From: Amblyomma americanum
Taxonomy: Eukaryota; Arthropoda; Arachnida; Ixodida; Ixodidae
Length of the DNA stretch: 64,000 bases
Direction: 5' to 3'
Assembly: GCF_052857255.1 (NCBI RefSeq)
Contig: NC_135497.1
Coordinates: 194,466,006-194,530,005, forward strand
Shown piece by piece: positions 12,039-23,597 of this stretch. A model generated the notes under the pieces. That model made no database searches, was not told the DNA's origin, and was given only the letters and a program-made list of their open reading frames with translations. The position numbers were made by a program, and so were the translations under genes. Position 1 is the first letter of the stretch, and each line of letters starts with the position of its first letter.

Positions 12039-13205
12039 TAATACTCCACAATTATACGTGACAGTTTTTTCTGCTTTCTAACTACTTTTCCTCCTGGCAC
12101 ATAATAGCCAAATTTCATTCTCAAATTTGGTGAGAATGAGAAAATTTGCAATTTTGTGCAAGAAGTTTTCCCCTCTCGTACTGCTCACAACTGTATAATA
12201 GAAAAAAAAAAAAACATTTTTCAATGATTCAGTGCAATGTGAAGCTACATTCCAACATGAGTTAAAGGCAAGGTTCTATATAATGCATAGCATACCAAAA
12301 GGGTCAGAGAATAACAGTGAAACATTTAGGAATGACGAAGACGTGGATAAACATTGACCGTAATAGGTCTTTAAGCTGAAAACCAGAACCTAGTGCCAGA
12401 GCTGCCCCAGAAACACACCACATTTTATTGATAGTAGCCTACATAGTCTGATAGTAAACACAAAGAGTAAAAATTGAAGTCATACACACGGACGTATGAA
12501 AAACTACTACCAAAACAAATTCAACCAAAGAATTCTAAAAAGGAAACGTGTGTGGTGACTATGCAGAGACCCTTAACCAGCTGCAAAAAGAAAAAAAAAA
12601 CTAATAATTCAGGGCATGGTACTAGATAATGGCATAGAGAATAAAATGGTAGTATTAAGACAAAACATTTTTTTTTCTGTGCACTGTCACAGCTGCTATC
12701 AGTATTATTTTTTACCCATTATTTTGCAACGATTCAATATCCGGTACAAGAATGAGCACAAAAAGCCCTGATGCACACATGAATTCAGCTAGAGCCCTTG
12801 AATTCACCAATAAACTGGCTTTTTTAACAGCCGAACACACTCCGAAAGGTAGCAACCAGCAGGCCGCAAAGTGAACGGTGTTTAGCCTGCTACGATACTA
12901 ATTCAGTACTAAAGGCACGACAGTTTGCAGTAAAAACAAATGCAATGAATGGCTAAAATAAAAGTGCCAAAGAATTTGCCTTGTGACATTAAAATGCACT
13001 ACATTAAGTTACAACCTTGCTTCTGGCAGCTGTATTCGGCAGACCCCGGCAAAATCTTCGGCATAACCACACAGTGCAGGCTACTTAAAAATCAAACACA
13101 CAAAAAAAAGAACACTGGCAGTAACTCGTTTCCTCACAGATGTGCTTCCTTCTGTGTGGCATGAACATAATTCCTTCGAAGACATTACATCACCACAGTC
13201 AAGTC
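12039..13205 (-). other. Probable 3' UTR of the kelch gene
   Basis: AT-rich non-coding sequence directly downstream of the kelch stop codon. It contains no other gene signal. The first minus-strand AATAAA I find after the stop is at 12424-12429, which would give a 3' UTR of about 0.8 kb; the remainder to 12039 is unassigned. Confidence 0.45.
12424..12429 (-). terminator. Candidate poly(A) signal for the kelch gene
   Basis: AATAAA on the minus strand (TTTATT on the plus strand), the first canonical hexamer found downstream of the kelch stop. Cleavage would be expected near 12400-12410. Not verified by transcript data. Confidence 0.4.
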
Positions 13206-15023
13206 TCACATTAATGTCTTGTCTGAAATGACATCAAGGTCGTCTCTACAGCGTGGGACGAAAAGGGTGCAACATACGTGCTCCCATACATCTTGTGGGT
13301 AAGGTTCAGCTTCTTCCCAACCAAGGTTGCCATCCAAGTCAAATCTTTCAACAATTCCACTCGCCCTATCAAATGTTGTGTCACTATGGAAACCGCCAAC
13401 TGTGTACAACCAGGAGCCAAGCACTGCAACACCAGCATGGTAACGCGGTGTTGGCACTGTTGTCACGGGTGTCCATGCATTTGTAGCAATGTCATACGCC
13501 TCGACTGACTCTGCAAGGACTCGCGTGCCCGTTGCACCATCTTCATACCATCCACCACAGACCACAAGCCGATCACTGTAGACCACCATGGAGTGGTCAG
13601 CTCTGGGAGTTGACATGGGCGCCATTGTTTCCCAGCTGTCAGTGCGGGTATCGTAGCGAAGAAGGGAGTTGAGCACAGAGTCTGCATTAAGGCCCCCAGA
13701 GACAAACAGGTATGGGCCCCACGCTGTTCCAGCATGCTGAGTTCGAGCCCCAGGAAGTGGGGCGACCGGGATCCACACATCAGAGTGTGGGTCGTAACGT
13801 TCACAGTGGGCCTCTCCGTCCTCTGGGGTGTCTGTGTCACCTAGCACTTCACCAGCACCACCCACTGCATACAGGTGGTCTCGAGCCACGCAGAGAGCAA
13901 ATCGACAGCGCTCCCAACGCATAGGCGCCATGGTTGACCACTCGCCAATGAGTGCATTGTAACGGAAACCAAAGGGGTGCACATTCTCCTGGTGCAGGCT
14001 CTGGTTGAAGCAGCCACCAACAACATAAAGCTCGTTTCCAAGAACAGCTGTGCCAAAATTGCACTGCTCCACATGAGGAATAGAGGTGAGATATTTCCAA
14101 CGAGCTGCACTTGGCAGGTAGTATGTGATTTCATTGGTCACCCCTGACAAGCCGAATCCTCCCACCTTGAGCAAGACTAGCTCCATACCTCGCGTGTTTA
14201 CTAGGCTCGGAGGTGGCTGACCACCAATGCCGGACAGATGTGGAGGAATCCTTCGTGAAAAAAGGCACTGGAGCACTGGAGAGTCCCACAACTCGGCAAG
14301 CTTAGATGCTGGAATCTCTGAAAAGCAAACGTAAGACACCAACTTCCGTGCCTGTGAGAGACGGCCTGCTACATCACAGGCAACCCAGCTCAGTACGAAA
14401 GACAGCACATCTCCTTCAGGGCAGTTGACAGGGAAATCACAGGCAAGCAGGTGCTCCATCTGAGTCGTCGAGAGCCGCTGGAATTCGGGCGTTTTTGCGA
14501 ACTGATGCAAATTTGCACAAATAAAGCGATAAACTCGCTTCCGAAGTCTCCTCAACGAATACGTTTCAGCAAGTGTGGCAACGTCAATGCAGTTTTCAAG
14601 GTCAAGCTGATCTTGGAGGTAGGAAGAGCAGGCTTCAACGACAGGGGTGAGCCCAACATGATTAGCTGTAGCCAATACGTCTTGAATGTTTGCCAAGCTT
14701 AGCACCAGCCTGGATGTATATGCATACTCCAGCAGACATCGCAGGCCCTGGGCGCTGACTCCATTAAGACAAATCTCAGGCTGCCGACTCTCAAGCATGG
14801 CATCCGTAAACATAGCCCGAAAATAGTCACTGCAGGCAGCAAGCACAACACGGTGTGCTTTGAACTCTCGTCCACCAGCAATCAATGTCACGTCAAGAAG
14901 CTGACCTCGAGCCCGCAAAAGGTTGAGACCATTTAGAAGTGCGCTGGCATGTGGTGGTGACTCAAAGTGAACCATCCGGAATCCCGGTACTGTCCCATCA
15001 CTGTGTCTTGAGACTTCCTTCAT
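13206..15023 (-). CDS. BTB-BACK-Kelch (KLHL-type) protein
   Basis: A complete 605-residue kelch-like protein in one uninterrupted exon. The BTB domain is at about residues 30-135, with the core HRVVLAACSDYFRAMF at 57-72. The BACK domain is at about 140-245. Six kelch blades follow, marked by GG doublets near residues 288, 336, 388, 443, 490 and 543. Proteins of this architecture bind CUL3 through BTB/BACK and recruit substrates with the kelch propeller, acting as E3 ubiquitin ligase adaptors in the cytoplasm. From memory the N-terminal half looks closest to KLHL26/KLHL9-like proteins, but I cannot assign the orthologue, so no symbol is given. The start at 15023 has a purine at -3 and is preceded by three short uORFs; Met17 is an alternative. 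The length is normal for the family (about 570-640). No disabling change is seen. Confidence 0.95.
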   Translation of the reverse strand: MKEVSRHSDGTVPGFRMVHFESPPHASALLNGLNLLRARGQLLDVTLIAGGREFKAHRVVLAACSDYFRAMFTDAMLESRQPEICLNGVSAQGLRCLLEYAYTSRLVLSLANIQDVLATANHVGLTPVVEACSSYLQDQLDLENCIDVATLAETYSLRRLRKRVYRFICANLHQFAKTPEFQRLSTTQMEHLLACDFPVNCPEGDVLSFVLSWVACDVAGRLSQARKLVSYVCFSEIPASKLAELWDSPVLQCLFSRRIPPHLSGIGGQPPPSLVNTRGMELVLLKVGGFGLSGVTNEITYYLPSAARWKYLTSIPHVEQCNFGTAVLGNELYVVGGCFNQSLHQENVHPFGFRYNALIGEWSTMAPMRWERCRFALCVARDHLYAVGGAGEVLGDTDTPEDGEAHCERYDPHSDVWIPVAPLPGARTQHAGTAWGPYLFVSGGLNADSVLNSLLRYDTRTDSWETMAPMSTPRADHSMVVYSDRLVVCGGWYEDGATGTRVLAESVEAYDIATNAWTPVTTVPTPRYHAGVAVLGSWLYTVGGFHSDTTFDRASGIVERFDLDGNLGWEEAEPYPQDVWEHVCCTLFVPRCRDDLDVISDKTLM

Positions 15024-15144
15024 CCTCTGTTCTTTGACTGGTTACAAAGAATGCTTCTTTTGATTGGCTTCTGCCAGTCTGCTCAGCATGAAGAGCTGAC
15101 TCTTGGTAGAATCATGGCCGCAACCACACCATCCGTAGTGCTAC
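15024..15144 (-). promoter_or_regulatory. 5' UTR part of the coding exon with three chained uORFs
   Basis: A strong acceptor on the minus strand (CTTTTCTTTATACCCAG) puts the exon start at 15144. The 121-nt leader then holds three upstream ATGs. uORF1 is at 15132-15112 (6 codons plus stop), uORF2 at 15115-15083 (10 plus stop) and uORF3 at 15089-15042 (15 plus stop). uORF1 overlaps uORF2 by ATGA. uORF2 overlaps uORF3 across TCATGCTGA. uORF3 stops 18 nt before the main ATG. This arrangement suggests translational control of the kelch protein (inference). Confidence 0.6.
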
Positions 15145-16009
15145 CTGGGTATAAAGAAAAGATCTGCTTTATAACGCAGCATTATCAAAACTGTGAGTCA
15201 TGACAAAGGCCATGCACAAACCAAAGGGAAACTCATGCACCACTGAAGTTTATCAATAAAACTCATAAAGAAGCCTACCTCCCTTGTACTATACCTATAA
15301 CCCCTACTTTTGCCACTGCTGCTGTAGGAAGTCTACAATTTCACTATATACACTAAACCACCAAGCATAAAAGTTTACACCACAGCCCACTGTAATAATT
15401 ACAATAAACCAGGCTCCTTATAACAAGCAACCTCATGTGTTTATGCGGTACTGTAATAAACAAATTTACAATACAACAGAAAATCAATAAAAAACATGAA
15501 AAAAACTAGTAACTTTAACGTGCTCATTTTACTGACAACGCTCATTCTTTATGTGGTGAACATAGCACGAAAATAAAATATGAAAGCAATGTAAGAAAAA
15601 AAAAACTGTTGCTTGCAAAATGTGGACTACAGGTTCAAATGCACAAATTGCAGGTTCTAGGTGAAACAGCGCAACGACACGAGGCAAGAAGGAGGAGCCA
15701 GGATGCGACATAGTACTGACCTCTGCACTGTCTTGCCCAGTCTTCTTTTGGCCTCCTGCCATTGCGCTGTTTCACTGAGAAGTATGCCTGACCAACTCAC
15801 TCATCAGTATATGTTGTACAAATGGCAGGTGCTTTCATTCTCCTAAGGTGCACCACAGCCAAAATTAGAATCTGATTCTTCCATGTAACCCTGATACTGC
15901 AATGAAGTGTGGAACAAAAAAAAAAAAAAATTCTGTGCCACGAAAACACATTCTTAAACAGCTTTTTCGCAATGAAATTTACAATGTGCTTAATTCTGAA
16001 TAATTATTC

Positions 16010-16248
16010 TATGGCATGGTATGAAGGTTTTAACACCCCAAAGCTGCATATGATCTATAAAAGATGTCGTAATGGAGGGCTCCAGATTAATTTCAATCTC
16101 TTAGCTTTTCCTTGATGTGCACAAACATCGCACAACATACGGGTGTTTTGGCATTAACCTCCAATGAAATATGGTCGCAGAAGCTGGGGTTCGATCTCGT
16201 GACTTTGGGCTCAGCAGCCAAATGCCACAATCACTAACCACATAACCA
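16010..16248 (-). mobile_element. Diverged SINE (family C type)
   Basis: Follows the same order as the copy at 6331-6567: a 'taacaccccaaagc' segment, 'taatggagggctccag', a 'gtgcacaaacatcgcaca' segment, 'ggggttcgatctcgtg' (B-box strand) and an A-box remnant 'atcactaaccacataacc'. Many substitutions indicate an old copy. No clear target duplication. Confidence 0.6.
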
Positions 16249-17017
16249 TATTTTAGGAATAAAGTACACAATTTTTTTTACAAAAACACCTAACTGCAAT
16301 AAAATCACAGCAGCAGCAACAAGCAGAATTTTAATTGAGAGCAGCATCAGCATTAAGTGTAAAATATGGCTCCTTGTTGAAAGGCTCATGCTTAGCACCA
16401 CACTTGGGATTGTGCATAAGGCTTGACAATAATATATTTATAACCTGTCACGACACTGCAACCTCTATGCCCTTTGCTTCCATGATTTTAAACTTGGCTC
16501 CTCCGCAGACACAGTGCAAAAGCTATCATGCGCGGCATGCCAAATCTGTCAAGTTGCTCGCTCTTGCTAGTGTTTATAGGCACTGCGACAGCACAGCAAG
16601 GTGGACTGAAGAATGATAACGCCACTACCAAACCATGTGTCCCTAGCACTAGCCTCTTTATCTGATTGCACTTAGTGACAGCTTGCAAGTTGAATCAAAG
16701 CTTGCAAGTTGAATGTGGGCCATATTACATGTTTGAAATCAGCTAAATCCTGTGATGTGCACTGAATCGCTCTTCTAGCACATAGATGATGTAGGGGGCT
16801 TTTCATGTTGACGTGTGAATCATATGCAGCACAGATGCATGGCTAAACATTCTTCTGTTTGCAGTATGTTTCTGAGCCACCCTGAGCTTCAGGTGCCCGC
16901 CACTGTCATACCGCACACAGTGGTTTGTTTTTCTGAACCATGAAGTAGGCCCACCTCTACCAGTAGGATAGACATCACGTGGTGTGTAATGCAATGGCTA
17001 AAACACTGTTTGCCGAT

Positions 17018-17093
17018 GCAGGGATAGCAGAAATTACTGTATTTTCTAGCCGTTGCAGGGATAGCAGAAATTACTGTATTTTCTAGACTAGAG
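17018..17093. repeat. Two-copy 38-bp tandem duplication
   Basis: The segment GCAGGGATAGCAGAAATTAC plus its following 'tgtattttctag' is present twice with a 38-bp period and almost no differences, so the duplication is recent. It lies next to the pogo remnant and may be part of its non-coding end. Confidence 0.7.
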
Positions 17094-17281
17094 TCCACAT
17101 CCAGCGTAAAGTCTGCAGGGGCAAATTTTGGCTTAAAAAAAAACAAACTTATTGCTTAGATAGCCCACACCCGATGTATACTATAGTCTGCAGAGATGGT
17201 TTTCGGCTGAATATGAGTTCTTCAGATTGCCCACAAGCTGTATACAACCGGTATCAGACTTCCAGTGTAGAGTCTTCTGCC

Positions 17282-17640
17282 TCACTTTGACCCACCATAA
17301 TGCGCTGTTGAACACTTAAGATGATTCAAGTTAACAAACCTAGTGCAGCACAACACGGCACCTCTGTATTCATGGATACCTTCTTCAGACGCCACAGTAT
17401 GAGCAACCAGTCTTATTTTCTCCATCCATACCGGATTTCGTGTTTCCCGCGGCTGTTCTACCCATGATGCAAGCTTTTCTTCAAGGTTTGGCAAAGCTGG
17501 CATTCTCCATCTCTGTGCTTTCTTCCGTGCAGGCATTTCCCTCAGGAATTTCACGGTAGCAGCCCATTTTTTAACCACGTCAAATTCTTTAACAGGTGCT
17601 CGGTTAGATTTTAGCGCTTGTACACCCTAGACTGCACTTG
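17282..17640 (-). pseudogene. Pogo/Tigger-type transposase DNA-binding domain remnant
   Basis: The minus-strand frame contains LEEKLASWVEQPRETRNP followed by EKIRLVAHTVASEEGI, the pattern of the second helix-turn-helix (CENPB/Tc5-type) of pogo-class transposases. There it binds the transposon ends. Upstream sequence in the same direction (VVKKWAATVKFL) fits the linker before it. The frame is lost after EYRGAVLCCTRFV and no catalytic core follows, so this is a fragment. Its orientation is opposite to the other Tigger remnant at 22.1-23.6 kb, so the two are separate insertions. Confidence 0.6.
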
Positions 17641-18244
17641 GCTGGAATGCTGCTGTGAAGGCTGTTAGTTTTTTTTTTGGACGACTGCCCCACCCCTGGC
17701 GTTAATTCATCTAGATTTTTCGAATGTGGTCAGAAATCCAATCACTGAAAACCAGCCACCGCGACCAGCATTCACTTGCATATCGAAGCTAGTTGCATTT
17801 TGGAGCTGATTTCGCTAGCTGATTTAGCACGTTAAAATCTCGCAGGCGCAGTCAGACCATACATATTTTTTTTCACTTTAACAACCATGCTAGACTTCTA
17901 GAGCTCTGACAAGTGATCTTAAAAAATTAAATCATGTACAGTCCACATCCATAGCTAATCCACACACCATGCTGAATTTCAGCTTTTAAACATGTATTGC
18001 AAATGGACTATAGTAAAGAAAACATGGTAGTCAGTGAGTGAATAGTGTTCTGAATTCAATACAACAGAAGAAAAGCGCCCTGACTGAGAGAATTAATGCT
18101 GTCTCTAGATATTTTTTATACAGCTATCTGCATTCCAAGCAAATTCTGAAAATTTTTGACACTCATTTAACAGAGCTGCAAACTACAGCATTAAAAGCCT
18201 TATCACAGAAAAACCTGGCACTCTGCTCTGTCACAAAATTTGCT

Positions 18245-18680
18245 GATTGGTCTAGACACCTGTGGCGTCATCAGGTCACGTGATGTGCCATCATCTGCCA
18301 CCTCCCTCTCTGCCCTTCTCTTCACACAGAAGAAAACCTGCCATTGTGGTCTGCTGTAAAATTCGCCGACTGGTCGAGACAGTTATGGCTTCATCATGCC
18401 CTGTGGCATGCCGGTACCTGAGGCAGCTATCGGGGCAGTGGCACATCACTTCACCAGTACACCACTGCCCTGGCATGTGGCTGTTTCAAACACAGCCAAC
18501 GGTGGGGCTTGTGAGACCCAGGTTATGAGCAAACATCCAACAATCCGGTGGGCAGGTTGTGACGATGTCACTATGTCACGTGACCTAGGTGGCACGTGGT
18601 TCGCCAGATTTTCTGCTCACAACGCCAATGCCGCAGACACAGATGACACCGGATTTTCTGCAGAGCAGCATCCATAATGC
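18245..18680 (+). mobile_element. MITE-like repeat, copy 1 (family M)
   Basis: Shares blocks with 34250-34700 and, reversed, with 61929-62328: GTGGCTGTTTCAAACACAGC, GGTGGGGCTTGTGAGACCC and GGTGGGCAGGTTGTGACGAT followed by GTCACGTGACCTAGGTGGCA. Ends are not clear in this copy. Non-coding. Confidence 0.6.
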
Positions 18681-20738
18681 TGTTACATCAATAAAAAATA
18701 ACTCTGCTTTGTATTGCACCTTTTTTTTACACATGTTCATCCTTTGGGCAGTGTTTGATACAGTGACTACATTCCTTTAGCTGTTGACATAGTAATTTAA
18801 CTCACTAGCTTCAAGTAATGAACAAGTCTCCAACAGTAAAGAATAGAAATGTAGCACTGGGCCCTTACTCTTTCACTATGAGCATACTAGTCATGCAGGG
18901 TAATGCTGCTTACCAGCTTTGCAAATAACTCAGTTTTTTTCTGTTTTACTCTGTCCTTAGTGGAGAGGAAAACTTTTTTTTTTCTGGGTACCCACTACGC
19001 AGTAACATTATTTGACTTCCTGATGCATATTTCCATGCATCACACTGTAGCAGCAACCTGTGCCATGGAGAACAGTCGCTACTATGCTCTTGCAAGAAGA
19101 GAGAGCAGAGTGCTGTCCCACTGCTAGAAGGTGGAAATACTTTCTAGCTAGTAAAGCTTTGTTGTGTCAGGGAAATGCTTTTTGATTCAAGAAATAAAGT
19201 TCAATATGAACATTGTGGCCAGAAGATGCTATAAAAACGAGGTGTGCATTCTTACCTATAGTTCTGAAAACCTGCACAAAATTTATAAATGGAAACATTT
19301 CTGTGAACTTCTCAACTCCTCTCTGTAGAGTGTGTGATTTGATTCAGGCCATTCATTTTCGGGCTTTATTTTTTGTGGAATTTGGGGGGCAAGTTCTAAG
19401 CTGGGCACAAATTAGGTTATTCAGCAAAGCCCTTGCTACTTTTTTTTTCATGGTCATTTTTTTGGAGCAAAACATTATTTACTATAAGTGCTCATTGTCA
19501 TGCGAAACATCAAATGTCTCATTTTGGGCTCATTATTTTGAAAACGACATGGAAATGGCAGGTTGCACTGAAAAACTTAAACAAAACAGATTCTTTTTTT
19601 CTCATATATTACCATTACAATATTTCGTAAAATACATTAACTACCAATCCCCTACGCAGCACTTCCGTGTCTATACAAGATATATCTGCCTTTGTACACT
19701 GTGAAAACATTCATTCAACACCGAAGTGGTTATTTTAAACGTGCTTGAATATTTGAGCGCTTGATACAATGCTATCAGTAAAATGTCTGGCGAGTACTTG
19801 TGTTTTAGCCTCTCACTTCTAAAATGTACTTATGTACGGTCGAGAGCAAAAGTGGCGTACACCGCGTGACAGCGTCGCACTGAGAGATGACTGCATCCCA
19901 GCACCATCTCCCAGCCACGTCTGGGGTTGAGATACACTATAGGTTATGCTTTCTGAAGTGCAGACATGCCAGTTTGCTCATTTTGATGCTTTGCGCTCTA
20001 GCTCGATGAAATGCCAAACAGCGCTGCAGCAGTGAAGAAAGTCTTTCCTCGCCAAGCTACCTACAAGCGCTGGCTTTCGTCATATCACGACAGCAAAATC
20101 AGTAAAAACAAACCACGAAAAAAGTGCCATGGGCTGCAACTGTGGCACTTCCATCAATTTACCCAACAGGAGTGCAATTCATTGAAACAAGCGAAGTGAC
20201 ATGCCTACAGATAAAAGAGCACCCCCTGTTGGCTGTATTGATCCCAGATGCGACCTGGAGGTGGCACTGTGGCGCATTTTTGCTCTAGTTTTGTCACAGG
20301 CATTATGACGTATACTGCTTTTGCTCCCCAGCAGTACTTTTCAATCTTATACTCAAATTGAGCTGTGTCATGAATAGCTAGCATTAAAAGAGGTTTAAGG
20401 TCACCAGTTGACCGAGAACACCCCTCTGGAATAAGCACAACTTGTCTGCTAATTTTTGTGCAATGTTTTCAGCTTTGGACACAGGAAAATGTATGTTTTC
20501 TGAAAGGTGCATTTTTGGGTGGAAGATAGGTTTCACGAGATTTTTATGAAATCTTTGGAGTGCAAGAATTTTGTGAAATCAAGGCCATAAATATAATGTT
20601 TGAAAGTGTAAGGGTGCACTTGATACTGCAGACACGACAAGAAAGGTTTGTGCAGACAATGGCTCGCACAGATGTCACAGCAGTCACCATGTTGGCAGAC
20701 CAGCAGCATGCTGTAAATCTATCTCACAAATTGTGACA

Positions 20739-20866
20739 GTAGAGTGGAAGCTACTTGGGATAGGCGACAGCTTCCAGACCCGAGTGTTTGGCCTCCAAGT
20801 GCACGAGAAAAGCCAACCTGTAGAAGCTGTCGCCAAGTACTCACAGCTTCCACTCCACCATGAGAA
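20739..20866. repeat. Long imperfect inverted repeat (hairpin)
   Basis: The left arm GAGTGGAAGCT...AGGCGACAGCTTC and the right arm GAAGCTGTCGCCAAGTACTC...AGCTTCCACTC are reverse complements with small insertions. They are separated by about 50 nt. It ends about 10 bases before the TAA-flanked element at 20878, in the proposed kelch intron. It could be a foldback element or a hairpin transcript; I cannot tell which. Confidence 0.65.
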
Positions 20867-20877
20867 ATTGTCACTAA

Positions 20878-21976
20878 AGGTGTATCCAGATGGCGGGCCA
20901 CGGACTCGCCCGCGGACCAGTCACGTGGGGTCGACCGCGCGTGGCCCGGCCGGGTCTGGCCAGCGACAGCGTCCACACGACGGACCAAAAGAGCAGACGA
21001 CAAGGCGGGCCAAGCCTCTTTGATCAGCCTGCAGGAACGCTCGTCTCACGCTTCGACATTCGGTGGTGAGAACAAGCAGAATCCGCGGCCGCGGCAGAGA
21101 TTCTGCCAAAACGCCCAGCGGAAAGCTCGATCGGTACGGGACAGATTTCTGCCGCGGTAAGGAGGAGGTAGCATTCCCGTGGCGGAAAATATGGCGGCGC
21201 ACTTCCAAGCAGGACCGCTCGGTTCGGACGGGATTCATCGTTGTTACTGCCTTTTTTGTTGCGTTCACTGGCAATAAATGGCGCACCCATTTCTCGCTTG
21301 GTCTCACCTCACCTATATGAAGACGTATGAGTGAAATATTTGCTTTATTTTTTATTTAGAGTGACAATTGTGCCCCTTATAGGCTTAAGCGGAGTGTACG
21401 TTTGTTGACAAATAGTTACCCATCCTAACAACTAGATGGCGCCACAAGGCTGATCGTATCCTTCCATCTGTGTTTGCATACGCTGAACTAAAAGTGGGAA
21501 ATGTGAAAAATGACGTGCCGAAAAATACCTCCGTTTAGCGTACATGAGAGTGCATACGCTTATGGCACGTAGACAGTGTCAATTGTTCTTTTCTAACAAT
21601 ATCTGTGTACATCGCGAGCGCCGACGTTGCGACTAATTTAGCTCGCTCTGGCCGTTGAATGCCCAATTATGAACGAACCATAAAGCAGGACTAAGGCTAA
21701 TAAGCAAAACATAGTGTCGTCCGACCACGTTGACATGTTAACAGTGGAAGCAAAACCATTTTCGCTGGTGTCCCCTCGACTGCCGGGAGCACTGAGTCGG
21801 GAAAGAGCAGTGTGGTGTAGTTGACAGACTTAATGAGAAAAAATGCTCTCACATTTCTCGCGTGATCCGGCCCGCGGACCATGCGCGGACCTCGTAGACC
21901 GGAAGCGAAACCCCACGTGACCGCTAGCTAGTCCGCGGGCCAAAACAGGTCTGTGGTCCGTCGTCTGGATACACCT
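20878..21976. mobile_element. 1.1-kb TIR element with TAA duplication (Harbinger-like MITE)
   Basis: The left end AGGTGTATCCAGATGGCGGG and the right end (reverse complement AGGTGTATCCAGACGACGGA) form inverted repeats. Related blocks further in (GCCCGCGGAC, GTCACGTGGGGT) also occur on both sides in opposite orientation. Both sides are flanked by TAA (20875-20877 and 21977-21979), a 3-bp target duplication of the kind PIF/Harbinger elements make. No transposase frame is present, so it is non-autonomous. The superfamily is inferred from the duplication only. The interior is GC-rich, unlike the surrounding intron. Confidence 0.75.
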
Positions 21977-22089
21977 TAAGGGTACAATCCACTTACCACT
22001 GCCTGCACAACCAAAGCTCAGTGGAGGCTATGCGTGGTGCACAATCATGATGCACATGAAATCACGTGCAAGCAATCTATAAAGTGTGC

Positions 22090-23597
22090 TACGGCTGTAG
22101 TTATAACGAACACTCAATTATTAAAAATGAATGTCGTGGTACCGTCAAAATATGTATTAGGGGTACTAGGTCAATGGCACTGCATCTCAGATACAACGAA
22201 CACCTTTAGATGCACAACTCTGTTACAGAGAATGAGGAAGCATTGTAAACTCGGCACTGCAGTTGAAAACCACTGCTTCTTGCAGCAGCGGAGAGCGACG
22301 CGTGGGTAATAGCCTATGTGTCACCCCCTCCCTATGAAAATAATACAGCAACCAAAAAAAGCAAAAGCAATAAAATAAATAACAAACAATAAATATGGGG
22401 TGTATGGAATGCCGACAAAACTTTTTGCTAGATGCGGCTGTCAAAAATGCATGCCTTGAAAGGCGACGCATAGTGCTGGTGAAAAGTGCAGTAGGCTTCA
22501 AGGTAGTGGCTTTTAGTGCATCACCATGCACGGCAGCGACCAATGGTCACCATTTGCCATCGGGAAGACTCACAAGGTGCAGTGCTTTGAAAGCTAGGTT
22601 CTTGTATACTACATGCACAACACAACAGCCTGAATGAAGTGCGACTTTTTTTTTTTTTCATTATTCATTCAGTGTGCCACTAGGCCTAAGTTTACAGGGG
22701 GGATAACAGGCGACTTGTTCGCGGAATGTCTTGTTGAGTTCGACCATAATATGGCAAACAATAATATAGGAAAGTCCTTCTCGTACTTGAAAACTCTCCG
22801 GCGCATCCCATGCTGCCTTCCCTCACTGTGGTGACCCCGCTCTTCTGCCACAGAACGCAATGAGCAAGACCAGCCACTTGACATGGGCAGAATTCACGTG
22901 CTCAGGGTGTCCTGTCGGCAGCGCTTCACCAGCACAAGTTGATAGCAATTGGCGAATGAGGTGATGCGTCATCCCATTTCGAATTTCTCGGCTCCCGGCA
23001 TTGGACTGATAAAGTCCTGTGGATAGAACTGACTGCAAAGTACATTATTACTTGCTTCCATAAGGCAGCATTTAGGGACCCAGGAATGATGGAGGACGTA
23101 CACTGTCGAAAACCATGTCATCAGACACATGTTGATTTGTGGCAACGTGTCGTCGATCTGCAGCTGGACCGACCTGATGTCACATGGGATGACTTCATTG
23201 ATGAGGATGATGATGCCGACATCGGAAAGCTACACACCAATGAAACAAATAGAATGCGAAGTACGCTAACTCTCGCACTAACAGGAATCTGGTGTGGACG
23301 ACGACGAGAAGGCCGACCTACCGCCTGCTACTGAAAGCGCTTTCACTTTGATTAGTTAAAATCGCGTCTGTAAACAAGTTAATTGGTAGCAAGGGTATCG
23401 GTGAGAAGCATGTGACTGCACTGGAGAGCTTGAGAAGCATCATAATGGTGTGTAGTTTGAATAAGCAGATGCACCTAAGGACTTACACTGTACGACATTT
23501 TTTTTGCTGTAACATGGAAAGGCCACTAACTACGAACCTCGGATACAACAAACACGGTATACGTGACCATCAGGTTCGTTATAAGTGGGCTCGACTG
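22090..23597 (+). pseudogene. Decayed pogo/Tigger transposon with DDE transposase remnants
   Basis: Transposase pieces occur in the expected order in different frames: GDLFAECLVEFDHNMA (from 22709), KVLLVLENSPAHP (from 22771, one base out of frame), QPLDMGRIHVLRV (near 22871), then WIELTAKYIITCFHKAAFRD before 23086 and the acidic tail DDDEKADLPPATESAF (near 23300). The normal second catalytic Asp (LDN) is Glu (LEN) here. The right end carries AGTCGAGCCCACTTATAACG (minus strand, ending at 23597), typical of Tigger ends; the left end near 22090 (TAGTTATAACGAACAC) is a guess. With frameshifts, stops and no N-terminal DNA-binding part it is dead. Confidence 0.8.
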
